Shown piece after piece: positions 37,960-47,265 of a DNA stretch of 54,082 nucleotides. Each line of letters begins with the position of its first letter. Within the stretch, counting starts at the first letter, position 1. A program made the position numbers and the translations under genes. The notes below the pieces were generated by a model. The model was not told where the DNA came from and made no database searches. It saw nothing but the letters and a program-made list of their open reading frames with translations. Source of the stretch: Rhodocyclaceae bacterium (lineage in GTDB: Bacteria; Pseudomonadota; Gammaproteobacteria; Burkholderiales; Rhodocyclaceae); NCBI GenBank assembly GCA_008080565.1, contig VIKE01000023.1, positions 50,548 through 104,629 of the forward strand. Reading direction: 5' to 3'.

Positions 37960-38912
37960 CAGCCCAGTGCCAGTTGCAATTCGGCCAGCACGGCAGTCGG
38001 CAATGGAATCTGGTTCTTGCCGCCCAGATTACGATGAAAGCCGACGCCAAGGACGCCAGTCAGGCCGGGGTCGGTCGCCGTGTAGAGCGCGATGGTCGGC
38101 ACCTTGAGGGCAACGGCGAGATGGGTCAGACCGGTATCGACGCCGACTGCGGCGCGTCCCCCGGCGAGCAGGGCGGCCAGATCGGGAATATTCATGACCG
38201 GTGCGGCCACGGCACCGGGAATTCCCGCCGCCAGACGACTCGCCCGTTCGCGCTCGACCGGGCTGCCGCCAGGCAGGACCGCGCTGACCCCCTGCGCATT
38301 GAGTTGCTGCCCCAAGGCCAGCCAGTTCGCCTCCGGCCACAGCTTGTCGTCGCGGCTGGTAGCGGTCAGGAAGACGACATACGGACGGTGCGGCAGCCAG
38401 CCAAATCCGGCGGGTGCCGCTTCGATACCGTAATCGGGCTCGCCATCGGCCGCATAGCCCAGCGCAGCAGCGGCCAAGCGACGGTTGCGGACGACCGCGT
38501 GCAGCTCGCGGGAAATGCTGAACTTCCGGTCGTAAAAACGGGCTGCCATGGGTTCGCGGGCCGAATCTGCGGCATAACCCAGCGCCGGGCCATGGGCCAG
38601 ACTGGCCATCAACGCACTTTTGAGCAAGCCTTGGGTATCGATAACAGCGTCGTAAGGTACAGCCTGCAAACCACAGCGAAATTCGGCAATCTCCCGCCAG
38701 CTTGTCGCCTTTAACAGGTTTTTTCGCCAGCGCCGGACTGCGACCGGAATGATCTTGCCAACCCCGGGATGCAATCGCGGTATGGCAGCGAAACCGTCTT
38801 CCACGCACCAGTCGACCGTAGCATCCGGAAAGTGCCGCCGGATATCGCTGACCACCGGCAGGTTATGGATAACGTCGCCGAGCGAGGAAGTTTTCACGAT
38901 CAGAATGCGCAT
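37959..38912 (-). CDS. waaC: Lipopolysaccharide heptosyltransferase I
   Basis: A 317-residue GT9 enzyme that adds the first heptose to Kdo2-lipid A. The N-terminal ILIVKTSSLGDVIHNLPVVSDI, YDAVIDTQGLLKSALMASLA, and the late GVDTGLTHLAVALKVPTIALYTATDP block (nucleotide-heptose site) are diagnostic. It precedes waaA on the same strand with a 1-base overlap. The 155 bases upstream separate it from the divergent epimerase gene and hold no recognisable element beyond AT-rich stretches. Confidence 0.94.
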   Translation of the reverse strand: MRILIVKTSSLGDVIHNLPVVSDIRRHFPDATVDWCVEDGFAAIPRLHPGVGKIIPVAVRRWRKNLLKATSWREIAEFRCGLQAVPYDAVIDTQGLLKSALMASLAHGPALGYAADSAREPMAARFYDRKFSISRELHAVVRNRRLAAAALGYAADGEPDYGIEAAPAGFGWLPHRPYVVFLTATSRDDKLWPEANWLALGQQLNAQGVSAVLPGGSPVERERASRLAAGIPGAVAAPVMNIPDLAALLAGGRAAVGVDTGLTHLAVALKVPTIALYTATDPGLTGVLGVGFHRNLGGKNQIPLPTAVLAELQLALG

Positions 38913-39067
38913 CGACGGATAAAATCACGACTTTCGAAGCTGCAATTATAAATGCCGGCACGTGTCAGCTGCCTTTGATTGCGCGCTTCCGGCTGAATAT
39001 GCACAAGCGTCATAAATTCGATGCTGCACTGCGATAAAATCTGGCAACTTTTCTTCTGGGCAATTCC

Positions 39068-40075
39068 GTGAAAATTCTTGTTACCGGCGCCGCCGGATTC
39101 ATCGGTTCAACCGCCTCACTGCGCCTTCTGGCGCGCGGCGACGAAGTGGTCGGTCTCGACAACCTGAACGATTACTACGAAGTCTCGCTCAAGGAAAGCC
39201 GCCTCAAGCGCCTGACCTCGCACCCGAATTTCCGCTTCATCAAGCTTGACGTGGCCGATCGCGCCGGTATGGACAAGCTCTTCGCCGACGAGAAGTTCGA
39301 CAAGGTCATCCACCTGGCCGCCCAGGCCGGCGTTCGCTACTCGCTGCAAAATCCGCACGCCTACATCGAGAGCAACATCGTCGGCTTCACCAACATTCTC
39401 GAAGGCTGCCGGCACAACAAGGTGCAGCACCTGGTTTATGCCTCCAGCTCGAGCGTTTATGGCGGCAACACCAAGATGCCGTTCTCCGAGCACGACAGCG
39501 TCGATCATCCGGTCAGCCTTTACGCCGCGACCAAGAAGGCCAACGAGCTCATGGCGCACACCTACAGCCACCTCTACGGCCTGCCGACGACCGGCCTGCG
39601 CTTCTTCACGGTCTATGGCCCGTGGGGCCGGCCGGACATGGCGCTCTTCCTGTTCACCAAGGCCATTCTGGAAGGTCGTCCCATCGACGTCTTCAACTAC
39701 GGCAACATGCAGCGCGATTTCACCTACGTCGACGACATCGTCGAGGGCGTCATTCGCGTGCTCGACAAGAATGCTGCGGTCAACGCCGAATATGACGCGA
39801 TTTCCGCCGACCCGGCGACCAGCAACGCGCCTTACCGCGTTTTCAACATCGGCAACAACAATCCGGTGCAGTTGCTCGACTTCATCGGCGCCATCGAAAA
39901 CGCCCTCGGCCAGAAGGCTGAAAAGCGCCTGTTGCCGCTGCAGGATGGCGACGTCCCGGCCACCTACGCTAACACCGACCTGCTCAACGACTGGGTTGGC
40001 TTCGTCCCGGGCACGCCGGTCCAGGAAGGTGTCAATCGCTTCATCGCGTGGTATCGCGATTACTACAAGGTTTAA
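39068..40075 (+). CDS. NAD-dependent nucleotide-sugar epimerase (probable UDP-glucuronate 4-epimerase)
   Basis: A 335-residue short-chain dehydrogenase-fold epimerase. The NAD loop [67 protein letters not shown] and the catalytic YAATKKANE are present. [18 protein letters not shown] is typical of the UDP-glucuronate/galacturonate branch. Product would feed capsule or lipopolysaccharide. Translation starts at GTG 39068, with no closer ATG in frame. It lies 9 bases before glmS, so both may supply sugar nucleotides from one transcript. Confidence 0.88.
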   Translation: MKILVTGAAGFIGSTASLRLLARGDEVVGLDNLNDYYEVSLKESRLKRLTSHPNFRFIKLDVADRAGMDKLFADEKFDKVIHLAAQAGVRYSLQNPHAYIESNIVGFTNILEGCRHNKVQHLVYASSSSVYGGNTKMPFSEHDSVDHPVSLYAATKKANELMAHTYSHLYGLPTTGLRFFTVYGPWGRPDMALFLFTKAILEGRPIDVFNYGNMQRDFTYVDDIVEGVIRVLDKNAAVNAEYDAISADPATSNAPYRVFNIGNNNPVQLLDFIGAIENALGQKAEKRLLPLQDGDVPATYANTDLLNDWVGFVPGTPVQEGVNRFIAWYRDYYKV

Positions 40076-40084
40076 GGATCAGCT

Positions 40085-41908
40085 ATGTGTGGCATCGTCG
40101 CGGCAGCAGCCGACAAGAACATCGTTCCGGTTCTCGTCGAAGGTCTGAAGAAACTCGAATATCGTGGCTATGACTCGGCCGGACTGGCCGTCATCGCCGG
40201 CAACAGCATCGAGCGTGTTCGCTCGGTCGGCCGCGTCGCCGAACTGGAAGCTGCCTCGGCCAACACCCAGGCCATCACCGGCATCGCCCACACCCGCTGG
40301 GCGACCCACGGCGTGCCGTGCGAACGCAACGCACACCCGCACGTTTCCGGCAGCATCGCCGTCGTCCATAACGGCATCATCGAAAACTACGAATCCCTGC
40401 GTAGCGAGCTGACCGCGCAGGGCTACGTCTTCACGTCGGATACCGACACCGAAAGCATCGCCCACCTCGTTCAGGCCACCCTGAAGACCGAGCCGGACCT
40501 GCTCAAGGCAGTGCAGATCGCCTGCCAGCGTCTGGTTGGCGCCTACGCCATCGCCGTCATCGATCACACCCAGCCGGGCAAGGTCATCGTCGCCCGCGAA
40601 GGCTCGCCGCTGTTGCTCGGCGTGTCCGATACCGGCAACTACGCCGCCTCGGATGCCTCCGCCCTGCTGCAAGTCACGCGCAACATGGTCTATCTGGAAA
40701 ACGGCGATATCGCCGAGTTGACCGCAGGCAATGTCAGGATCACCCGCCTCGATGGCACGCCGGTTCAGCGTCCGGTGCATGTTTCCCAGCTGTCCGCTGC
40801 CGCTGTCGAACTCGGCAACTACCAGCACTACATGCAGAAGGAAATCTTCGAGCAGCCCGAAGCACTGGCTAATACGCTGGAAATCGTCGGCGGCAGCAAG
40901 ACCATCCAGCCCGGCATTTTCGGCGCCGAAGCCGGCAACTTGCTGGCTGATGTCGACTCGATACTCATTCTGGCCTGCGGTACCAGCAGCCATTCCGGCT
41001 TCACCGCCCGCTACTGGCTGGAGCGCATCGCCGGCGTGCCGTGCAATGTCGAAATTGCCAGCGAATACCGCTACCGGACGTCGGTACCCAACCCGCGCCA
41101 GCTCATCGTCGCCATTTCGCAGTCCGGCGAAACGGCCGACACGTTGGCCGCCCTACGCCACGCCAAGTCGCTCGGCCAGACCAAGACGCTGGCCATCTGC
41201 AATGTGCCGGAGTCGGCCATCGTCCGCGAATGCGCCCTGCGCTTCATCACCCGCGCCGGCCCGGAGATCGGTGTCGCCTCGACCAAGGCTTTCACCACCC
41301 AACTCGCCGCGCTGTTCCTGCTGACGCTGGTTGCTGCCAAGGTCAAGGGTCGCCTGAGCGAAGAACAGGAAGCCACCTACATTCACCAGCTGCGCCACCT
41401 GCCGGTCGCCGTCAACAAGGTGCTTGAGCTCGAAGACGAGATCAAGGCCTGGGCTCAGCGTTTTGCCGACAAGCACCACGCGCTTTTCCTCGGGCGCGGT
41501 CGCCACTACCCGATCGCCATGGAAGGCGCGCTCAAGCTCAAGGAAATTTCCTACATCCACGCCGAAGCTTACCCGGCCGGCGAGCTCAAGCACGGCCCGT
41601 TGGCACTGGTTGACGAAGACATGCCGGTCATTTCGGTCGCCCCGAACGATCAGTTGCTCGACAAGCTCAAATCGAATCTCAAGGAAGTCCAGGCGCGCGG
41701 CGGCGAACTTTACGTCTTCGCCGATACCGACTCGGAAATCCCGGAATCGGAAGGGGTGCACATCCTGCGCCTGCCTGAGCACTACGGCGAACTGTCGCCC
41801 ATCCTCCACGTCATTCCGCTGCAACTGCTGTCGTACCATGTGGCGCTGGTCAAGGGTACGGATGTGGATAAGCCGCGCAATTTGGCCAAATCAGTCACCG
41901 TCGAGTAG
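40085..41908 (+). CDS. glmS: Glutamine-fructose-6-phosphate aminotransferase (isomerising)
   Basis: A 607-residue enzyme making glucosamine-6-phosphate, the entry to peptidoglycan and lipopolysaccharide amino sugars. Cys2 (MCGIVAA) is the glutaminase nucleophile, and [13 protein letters not shown] and HTRWATHG complete that domain. The two SIS domains show [35 protein letters not shown] and [20 protein letters not shown], ending [23 protein letters not shown] provides the ribosome site. No glmS ribozyme is expected or seen, since only 9 bases separate it from the upstream gene. Confidence 0.97.
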   Translation: MCGIVAAAADKNIVPVLVEGLKKLEYRGYDSAGLAVIAGNSIERVRSVGRVAELEAASANTQAITGIAHTRWATHGVPCERNAHPHVSGSIAVVHNGIIENYESLRSELTAQGYVFTSDTDTESIAHLVQATLKTEPDLLKAVQIACQRLVGAYAIAVIDHTQPGKVIVAREGSPLLLGVSDTGNYAASDASALLQVTRNMVYLENGDIAELTAGNVRITRLDGTPVQRPVHVSQLSAAAVELGNYQHYMQKEIFEQPEALANTLEIVGGSKTIQPGIFGAEAGNLLADVDSILILACGTSSHSGFTARYWLERIAGVPCNVEIASEYRYRTSVPNPRQLIVAISQSGETADTLAALRHAKSLGQTKTLAICNVPESAIVRECALRFITRAGPEIGVASTKAFTTQLAALFLLTLVAAKVKGRLSEEQEATYIHQLRHLPVAVNKVLELEDEIKAWAQRFADKHHALFLGRGRHYPIAMEGALKLKEISYIHAEAYPAGELKHGPLALVDEDMPVISVAPNDQLLDKLKSNLKEVQARGGELYVFADTDSEIPESEGVHILRLPEHYGELSPILHVIPLQLLSYHVALVKGTDVDKPRNLAKSVTVE

Positions 41909-41913
41909 GCAGG

Positions 41914-41952
41914 CATTTCAATTTTGGCCATTTTTTCCGGTTGACCGTAGCA
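41914..41952 (-). repeat. Dispersed repeat copy between glmS and apaH
   Basis: On the minus strand the core variant CTACGGTCAACCGG (41950-41937) is followed by AAAAAA, TGGCC, AAAATTGAAAT. The second tract begins 11 bases after the core. The copy ends directly at the apaH ATG and fills the whole region where a ribosome-binding site should lie; none is visible. Confidence 0.88.
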
Positions 41953-42783
41953 ATGAGCACTTACGCCATCGGCGACATCCAGGGCTGCTACGACTCGCTG
42001 CAGCGGCTACTCGAGCGTTGCGCCTTCGATCCGGCCAGCGACCGCCTGTGGCTGGTCGGCGATCTGGTCAATCGTGGCCCGCATTCGCTGGAAACCCTGC
42101 GCCTGATCAAGTCGCTGGGGCCGGCAGCAATCACCGTGCTCGGCAACCACGACCTCTATCTGCTCATGGTCGCCGAAGGCGGCGCCAAGTTTCGCGGCAA
42201 GGACGACACGCTGCAGGAAATCCTCAAGGCCCCGGACTGCGACGAGCTGCTGACCTGGCTACGCCACCAGCCGCTCTGCCACACCGAGGGCGAATACTGC
42301 CTGGTCCACGCCGGCTTGCTGCCGCAATGGACAGCGGCCCGTGCCCGCGAACTGGCCCGCGAGGTCGAAGCCGCCCTGCAAGGGCCCAATTTCCGTGAAT
42401 TCATTCTCAACCTGTGGGGCAGCGAACCGGCTGGCTGGTCGGACAAGCTAACTGGCTGGCCGCGGCTACGCGTCATCGTCAACGCCATGACCCGCATGCG
42501 CTTCTGCACGCTGGATGGCGTCATGGAGTTCAAGGTCAAGGGCAAACTGGCCAACGCACCGGCCGGCCATGTGCCCTGGTTCGATCTACCGAACCGGAAA
42601 AGTGCCGACGCCGTGCTGGTTACCGGCCACTGGTCGGCACTCGGCCTGAAAGTTACGCCGAATCTGCTGGCGCTCGACTCAGGTTGTCTGTGGGGAGGCC
42701 ACCTGACCGCTGTCCGGCTCGAAGATCGGCAGGTGTTTCAAGTGGATTGCTCGCCAACGGAAGCCCAGCCGCCAAAGCGATAG
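41953..42783 (+). CDS. apaH: Bis(5'-nucleosyl)-tetraphosphatase, symmetrical
   Basis: A 276-residue metallophosphatase that splits Ap4A into two ADP and can also act on NpnN RNA caps. The phosphoesterase motifs are present in order: AIGDIQGCYDSL, LVGDLVNRGPHSLETL, TVLGNHDLYLL, then CLVHAGLLPQW and TGHWSALGL with the closing CLWGGHLTAVRLED. ATG 41953 is chosen over an upstream in-frame TTG within the repeat because it gives the family N-terminus MSTYAIGDIQGC. Its 3' end overlaps the acyltransferase gene on the other strand by 131 bases. Confidence 0.95.
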   Translation: MSTYAIGDIQGCYDSLQRLLERCAFDPASDRLWLVGDLVNRGPHSLETLRLIKSLGPAAITVLGNHDLYLLMVAEGGAKFRGKDDTLQEILKAPDCDELLTWLRHQPLCHTEGEYCLVHAGLLPQWTAARARELAREVEAALQGPNFREFILNLWGSEPAGWSDKLTGWPRLRVIVNAMTRMRFCTLDGVMEFKVKGKLANAPAGHVPWFDLPNRKSADAVLVTGHWSALGLKVTPNLLALDSGCLWGGHLTAVRLEDRQVFQVDCSPTEAQPPKR

Positions 42784-43429
42784 CTTCGCGCGCCTCGGCC
42801 GCCACCTGCTTGCGGTCTTCACCATTCAGGCCACGCACCGGCGTGGTCACCAGCCGGGCAATCAGGCGTTTTCGGCCAAGGATGGCCGCCGTGCATTGCC
42901 CCATCGAAATATCGCCGTCGTAACGCGGCGCCAGACTGCGCTGGCCATCGAGCTCCCAGTACGAAATCGCCACTGGCAAGACCGGCCGCCCGGCACTCAG
43001 CGCCGGCTGAATCAGTGCGGCATGAAAATGCAGCAGGCTCCGGCCATCGGTGGTCGTCCCCTCAGGAAAAACGGCAACATGTTTTCCCTTGTCGAGAACC
43101 TCGGCTACCTGCTCGTTGATCACCTTCGCATGGCCACGGCTGCCACGGCGCAGGAATATCGTGTCGTTCTTTGCCGCCAGCCAGCCGATCAGCGGCCAGT
43201 GCCGGACCTCTTCCTTCGAGACGAAGGCCGCTGGCAGCGCGGCGTTGATGACGTAGATATCGATCCACGAAATATGATTGGCGACCAGCAAGGCACCCGG
43301 AACCGCATGCGTCAGGTCGGCCTCGACCTCGACACCGAGTGCATCGAGCAAGGCAGCCGCCCAACTGGCCTTGAGTGCCAGACGCTTGCGGTCGCTGCAC
43401 AGAGGGAAAACGCACAGCGAAAAAAGCAC
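42653..43429 (-). CDS. Lysophospholipid/1-acylglycerol-3-phosphate acyltransferase family protein (OlsA/PlsC-like)
   Basis: A PlsC-family acyltransferase of 258 residues from GTG 43429. The catalytic block VANHISWIDIYVINAA (H-x4-D), the RRGSRGHAKVINEQ region and FPEGTTTDG are intact. Upstream of 43429 the same frame stays open to CTG 43498, adding LAIRAFRILRITLLVISGV. That completes a membrane helix which the GTG start would cut, so the real gene is probably 42653-43498 (281 residues) with a non-ATG start. The C-terminal 43 codons lie antisense to apaH. Its position 5 bases after an OlsB-like gene suggests the OlsA step of ornithine-lipid synthesis, or a general lysophospholipid acyltransferase. 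Confidence 0.85.
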   Translation of the reverse strand: MLFSLCVFPLCSDRKRLALKASWAAALLDALGVEVEADLTHAVPGALLVANHISWIDIYVINAALPAAFVSKEEVRHWPLIGWLAAKNDTIFLRRGSRGHAKVINEQVAEVLDKGKHVAVFPEGTTTDGRSLLHFHAALIQPALSAGRPVLPVAISYWELDGQRSLAPRYDGDISMGQCTAAILGRKRLIARLVTTPVRGLNGEDRKQVAAEAREAIALAAGLPLASNPLETPADLRAGQRSGGLPTDNLSRAPADSA

Positions 43430-43503
43430 CCCGCTGATTACCAGCAGGGTGATACGAAGTATCCGGAAAGCGCGAATCGCTAAATTAGTCTGGCTCAGTG
43501 TTC

Positions 43504-44256
43504 TTATCCCAGGTAGTGCTTGGCGTAGCGGCCGGAAACCTTGGCCATCGGCATCAGAATCGGCAGGTCAGCCGTGTTGAAATCAGGATCCCATGCCGGC
43601 TCGCCACAAATCCAGGCCCCGGCACGCAGGTAGCCCTTGATCAGCGGCGGCGTTTCGGCCGGCAAATCCTGCTGCAGGGCAGCCAAAGGCAGCGGACAAC
43701 GCGGGAAAACACGGTACTCCTGCGGCCCGAGGTGATCGGCAGCCAGACGATTATACAAGCTGGCCGCTGCGTGGCCGCCATCGGCCATGCTGATCGAAGC
43801 GCAGCCCATCAGGTAGTCGTAGCTGTTCTCGATCATGAAATTGGCCAGACCCGACCACAGCAAGGTGATCGTCGCGCCAGTCCGGTAGTCCGGATGAACA
43901 CAGGAACGGCCAATTTCGACCAGTCGCGAGCGCAGGTATTGCAGACGGGTCAGGTCGAATTCGTTTTCCGAGTAGTAGCCAACCTGACGGGCATTTTCCG
44001 GCGTCAGGATGCGGTAGGTACCGACGATCTCGCTGGTCTGCGTATCACGCACGACGAGATGCTGGCAGTACGGATCGTAAATATCATGGTCGACGCCCGG
44101 GATGCGGCTCGGCAGGTTGGCGCCCATTTCACCGGCAAAAACGCGGTAGCGCAGACGCTGCGCATCGAGGATATCGCTCTGGCTGCGGGCGAAGCCGACA
44201 GCCAGACTCTTCTTTTCGGGACGGCTGCGACCAGCCGCCTTATGGATATTTTCCAT
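43504..44256 (-). CDS. GNAT-family N-acyltransferase, OlsB-like (putative ornithine-acyl-ACP acyltransferase)
   Basis: A 250-residue GNAT-fold protein of the OlsB/hemolysin-like group. Landmarks are LRYRVFAGEMGANL, DHDIYDPYCQHLVVRD, IVGTYRILTPENA, VEIGRSCVHPDYRTGATI and MGCASISMADGGHAAASLY. OlsB joins a 3-hydroxyacyl chain to ornithine to make lyso-ornithine lipid, and the adjoining PlsC-like gene could add the second acyl chain. Substrate is inferred from family and pairing. ATG 44256 has AAGGAG 8 bases upstream. The 94-base gap to pfkB may hold its promoter. Confidence 0.82.
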   Translation of the reverse strand: MENIHKAAGRSRPEKKSLAVGFARSQSDILDAQRLRYRVFAGEMGANLPSRIPGVDHDIYDPYCQHLVVRDTQTSEIVGTYRILTPENARQVGYYSENEFDLTRLQYLRSRLVEIGRSCVHPDYRTGATITLLWSGLANFMIENSYDYLMGCASISMADGGHAAASLYNRLAADHLGPQEYRVFPRCPLPLAALQQDLPAETPPLIKGYLRAGAWICGEPAWDPDFNTADLPILMPMAKVSGRYAKHYLG

Positions 44257-44350
44257 CTTTGTTCTCCTTGTATTCGTGGAGAACAAGTCTGGACGAGCGT
44301 TGTTACATGCACTTTGCCCGAAGATGACAGCGATGTTTCAGTCTATTGGA

Positions 44351-45283
44351 TTACCAAGGCAATGCCCCGAAGGCCTTGCGGAAGCGCTCAGCGATTTCCT
44401 CGCGGCTCGGCTGATGATTCTGGCCACCGCGATGAGCGATCTTGATGGCCCCCATCACCGCTGCCAGACGGCCGGTCGTCAGCCAATCGAACCCGTTGGC
44501 AATGCCGTACAGCAGGCCCGAGCGATAGGCATCGCCACAGCCGGTCGGATCGAGGATTTCGTCGGCCGTGACACACGGGATGTCGTGACGAACGCCATCC
44601 GCGTAGATTTCCGAGCCTTCGCCACCACGCGTCACAATGAGCGCCTTCAGGCTGCCAGCCAGTTGTTCAAGGCTACGACCAGTCCGGTCGCACAGCAGTT
44701 TGGCTTCGTAGTCGTTGAAGCAGGCGTAATTGGCCAGATTGATGAAATCGAGCAGTTCGTCGCCATTGAACATCGGCAGGCCCTGGCCCGGATCAAAGAT
44801 GAAGGGCACGCTGGCATCGGCGAAGTCACGGGCATGTTGCATCATGCCTTCGCGGCCATCCGGGGCAACGATGCCGAGCTTGGCGTTGGCGCTCTCAACC
44901 TTGTTGAGATGCGAAAAGCTCATAGCACCCGGGTGAAAAGCAGTGATCTGGTTGTCGTCGAGGTCAGTCGTTATGAAGGCCTGCGCCGTGAAGCTGCCGC
45001 CCACCTGACGGACATGAGTACGTGGCAAGCCAAGCTTGTCGAGGCGGTCAAGATAAGGCGCAGCATCGTCGCCGACGGTCGCCATGATCATCGGTTCGCC
45101 GCCGAGCAGCATCAGGTTGTAGGCTATGTTGCCAGCGCAGCCGCCAAACTCGCGACGCATTTCCGGCACGAGGAAGGCGACATTCAGAATGTGAATCTGC
45201 TCGGGCAGGATGTGGTTCTTGAAGCGGTCCGGAAAGACCATGATGTTGTCGAAAGCCAGAGAACCGCAAATAAGTGTTGTCAT
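44351..45283 (-). CDS. PfkB-family carbohydrate (adenosine-like) kinase
   Basis: A 310-residue ribokinase-fold sugar or nucleoside kinase. The N-terminal ICGSLAFDNIMVFPDRF, the substrate signature REFGGCAGNIAYNLMLLGG (PfkB motif 1), and DPTGCGDAYRSGLLYGIANG (motif 2, catalytic Asp near residue 253) are clear. The first-motif pattern is like adenosine-kinase-type members of the family, so adenosine or a ribose derivative is possible; substrate is not determinable. It follows the DUF3426 gene by 6 bases in the acc-prmA run. Confidence 0.85.
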   Translation of the reverse strand: MTTLICGSLAFDNIMVFPDRFKNHILPEQIHILNVAFLVPEMRREFGGCAGNIAYNLMLLGGEPMIMATVGDDAAPYLDRLDKLGLPRTHVRQVGGSFTAQAFITTDLDDNQITAFHPGAMSFSHLNKVESANAKLGIVAPDGREGMMQHARDFADASVPFIFDPGQGLPMFNGDELLDFINLANYACFNDYEAKLLCDRTGRSLEQLAGSLKALIVTRGGEGSEIYADGVRHDIPCVTADEILDPTGCGDAYRSGLLYGIANGFDWLTTGRLAAVMGAIKIAHRGGQNHQPSREEIAERFRKAFGALPW

Positions 45284-45289
45284 GAGGGA

Positions 45290-46372
45290 TCAGGGATAAA
45301 AGATGTAAAGGCGGTAGCCCGAAGCGCCGCTTTCCTTGGCTTCGATCCAGAGTTTGACGGCCATTTCGCCGTCGGCCGGAAAGGCATCGGAAGTCGTGCC
45401 GGGCGGCAAGTAATCAGCGGCATACATGACCCGCCGCGACACCACGGCATCGTTGGTATCGGTCAGGCTCAATTCGAGTGCCGGCCACGCCTGCGCATAA
45501 CCGGCCCGGTTTTTCAGCGTCGCTTGCAGGACGAACAGGCCACGAGCGTTATCGGCTTGCAGATCGGAGGTTTCAATCGACACCAGCGCCGAATTCCGCG
45601 GCAAGGGAATGTCGACCGCAGCAAGCTCATAGAGCCCCACCGTACTGGGGAGGCGCAGCGAAATGTCAGTGCGAAAATAGAACAGTAGTTGGCCTAGCAG
45701 ACCGATCAACAGCAAAACAGCAACGAGGACAAAGGGCCAGACCGCCCGCTGAGTCGGTTCGTTATCAAAGCCACCCAAACCGTCGCTGGCCAGCGTTCCG
45801 GCCAACCAACGGTTGCTCGATGCCGTATCTGCCAGTTCGCGCGAGGCAACCAGCCCGGCCTGACGGGCCGCCTCGGTCGACTCCTCGGGAGATTCGATCA
45901 GGGGTTCGGCGAGCGGCTCCTGAATCAATTCCGGTTCAGTCGTAACAGGCTCCACGGTAGACTCGACAGCTATGGGCGAGAAATCCTCGGGAACGACATC
46001 ATCAGGCTGTTCGGGCTCGTCGTTTGGCGATATTTCTGCTGCAGCGGTCTCGTCAACGACTTCAACCGGCAAATCTGCGGGCCACTCAGACTGCGGCGCG
46101 TCCGATTCAACTTCCGACGCCTTTATTTCCGGCTCGTCGAACGGAGCCTCAGGCTCCGGAAAACCGGACTCTTCGTGCGGAACCGGCTCCTCGACCGGCG
46201 GCTCCTCGACCGGCGGCGTCTCGATTAATGGCTCGTGATCCTCGCTGACCAATGCGTCGAAAGCGTTGAATACGGCCTGACAGTGGCCACAGCGAACCTT
46301 GCCTGCCCTCAGCCGCAACTGCTCGGTCGTCACACGGAATACCGTGCCGCAGACCGGACAGCGCGTCCGCAT
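45290..46372 (-). CDS. Zinc-ribbon and DUF3426 membrane protein
   Basis: A 360-residue protein. The N-terminal MJ0042-type zinc ribbon has two CxxC pairs (TRCPVCGTVF; VRCGHCQAVFNAFDAL, residues 1-40). A long acidic Glu/Pro-rich region (about 45-190) follows, then one membrane helix near 218-238 (VWPFVLVAVLLLIGLLGQLL) and a periplasmic DUF3426 domain (PLPRNSALVSIETSDLQAD; FVLQATLKNRAGYAQAWP). The function is unknown. The order prmA-DUF3426-pfkB is commonly seen in betaproteobacteria. The start overlaps the prmA stop as TGATG. Confidence 0.85.
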   Translation of the reverse strand: MRTRCPVCGTVFRVTTEQLRLRAGKVRCGHCQAVFNAFDALVSEDHEPLIETPPVEEPPVEEPVPHEESGFPEPEAPFDEPEIKASEVESDAPQSEWPADLPVEVVDETAAAEISPNDEPEQPDDVVPEDFSPIAVESTVEPVTTEPELIQEPLAEPLIESPEESTEAARQAGLVASRELADTASSNRWLAGTLASDGLGGFDNEPTQRAVWPFVLVAVLLLIGLLGQLLFYFRTDISLRLPSTVGLYELAAVDIPLPRNSALVSIETSDLQADNARGLFVLQATLKNRAGYAQAWPALELSLTDTNDAVVSRRVMYAADYLPPGTTSDAFPADGEMAVKLWIEAKESGASGYRLYIFYP

Positions 46373-47262
46373 CAAGGCTTGATTCCTTCCAGACACACCC
46401 AGTCTTCGCGCGTATCGGCCACCTGCATCGGCAGCCACTGAGCGTAGATGGCAATGATTTCTTCGGCCTGCTCGCGGAGAATGCCGGATAGCGCCAGACG
46501 ACCGCCGGAACGGACATGAGCGCAAATTGCCGGCGCCAGAACACGAAGCGGATTGGAAAGGATATTGGCCACGACAACATCATACTCGCCAGCGACCGGC
46601 ATTGCCGAATCGGCGAATAGTGCAACCACGCCATTGCGCTCGGCGTTCGACCGGGCCGCCTCAACTGCCAGCGGATCGATATCAACGCCAGCGACGCGAC
46701 CAGCCCCAAGACGGGCGGCTGCAATGGCCAGAATGCCGGAGCCGCAGCCATAGTCGAGTACGGAACAGCCTTCGGATACGCTGCGTTCAAGCCATTCCAG
46801 ACAGAGTCGGGTGGTCGGATGCGAGCCGGTGCCAAAGGCCATACCCGGGTCAAGAATCAGATTGACCGCCGCCGGGTCCGGCGTTTCGTGCCATGACGGC
46901 ACGATCCACAGGCGCTCCGAAACGCGGATCGGATCAAACTGGGACTGGGTCAGCTGCACCCAGTTCTGTTCTTCCACCGTCTCGACCGTGTAGGCTGGCG
47001 CTCCACTGAGGCCGATGGCCGCTGTCGCCTCGCCGAGCAGAGCATCGATATCGGCGTCCGGCTCGAGCAGGGCAACAATGCGCGAATGCGTCCAGCCAGA
47101 ACTCGGCAGGGATCCCGGTTCGCCGAACAGCGGCTGCTCGTCCGGCGTGCCGGCATCGGCATCCTCAATGCTGGCCGACAGCGCGCCTGCTTCAAGCAGG
47201 GCATCGCAGATCGGCTCGGCATGCGACGCGTCGGTCAGGAAACTGACACTTTGCCAACCCAT
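46372..47262 (-). CDS. prmA: Ribosomal protein L11 methyltransferase
   Basis: A 296-residue SAM enzyme that trimethylates ribosomal protein L11. The N-terminal substrate domain (VSFLTDASHAEPICDALLEA) leads to EEQNWVQLTQSQFDPIRV, LILDPGMAFGTGSHPTTRLCLEWL, the SAM loop VLDYGCGSGILAIAAARLGA (about 165-184) and VVVANILSNPLRVLAP with the N-I-L catalytic-site motif. It starts 3 bases after the accC stop and overlaps the next gene by one base. Confidence 0.96.
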   Translation of the reverse strand: MGWQSVSFLTDASHAEPICDALLEAGALSASIEDADAGTPDEQPLFGEPGSLPSSGWTHSRIVALLEPDADIDALLGEATAAIGLSGAPAYTVETVEEQNWVQLTQSQFDPIRVSERLWIVPSWHETPDPAAVNLILDPGMAFGTGSHPTTRLCLEWLERSVSEGCSVLDYGCGSGILAIAAARLGAGRVAGVDIDPLAVEAARSNAERNGVVALFADSAMPVAGEYDVVVANILSNPLRVLAPAICAHVRSGGRLALSGILREQAEEIIAIYAQWLPMQVADTREDWVCLEGIKP

Positions 47263-47265
47263 CGC

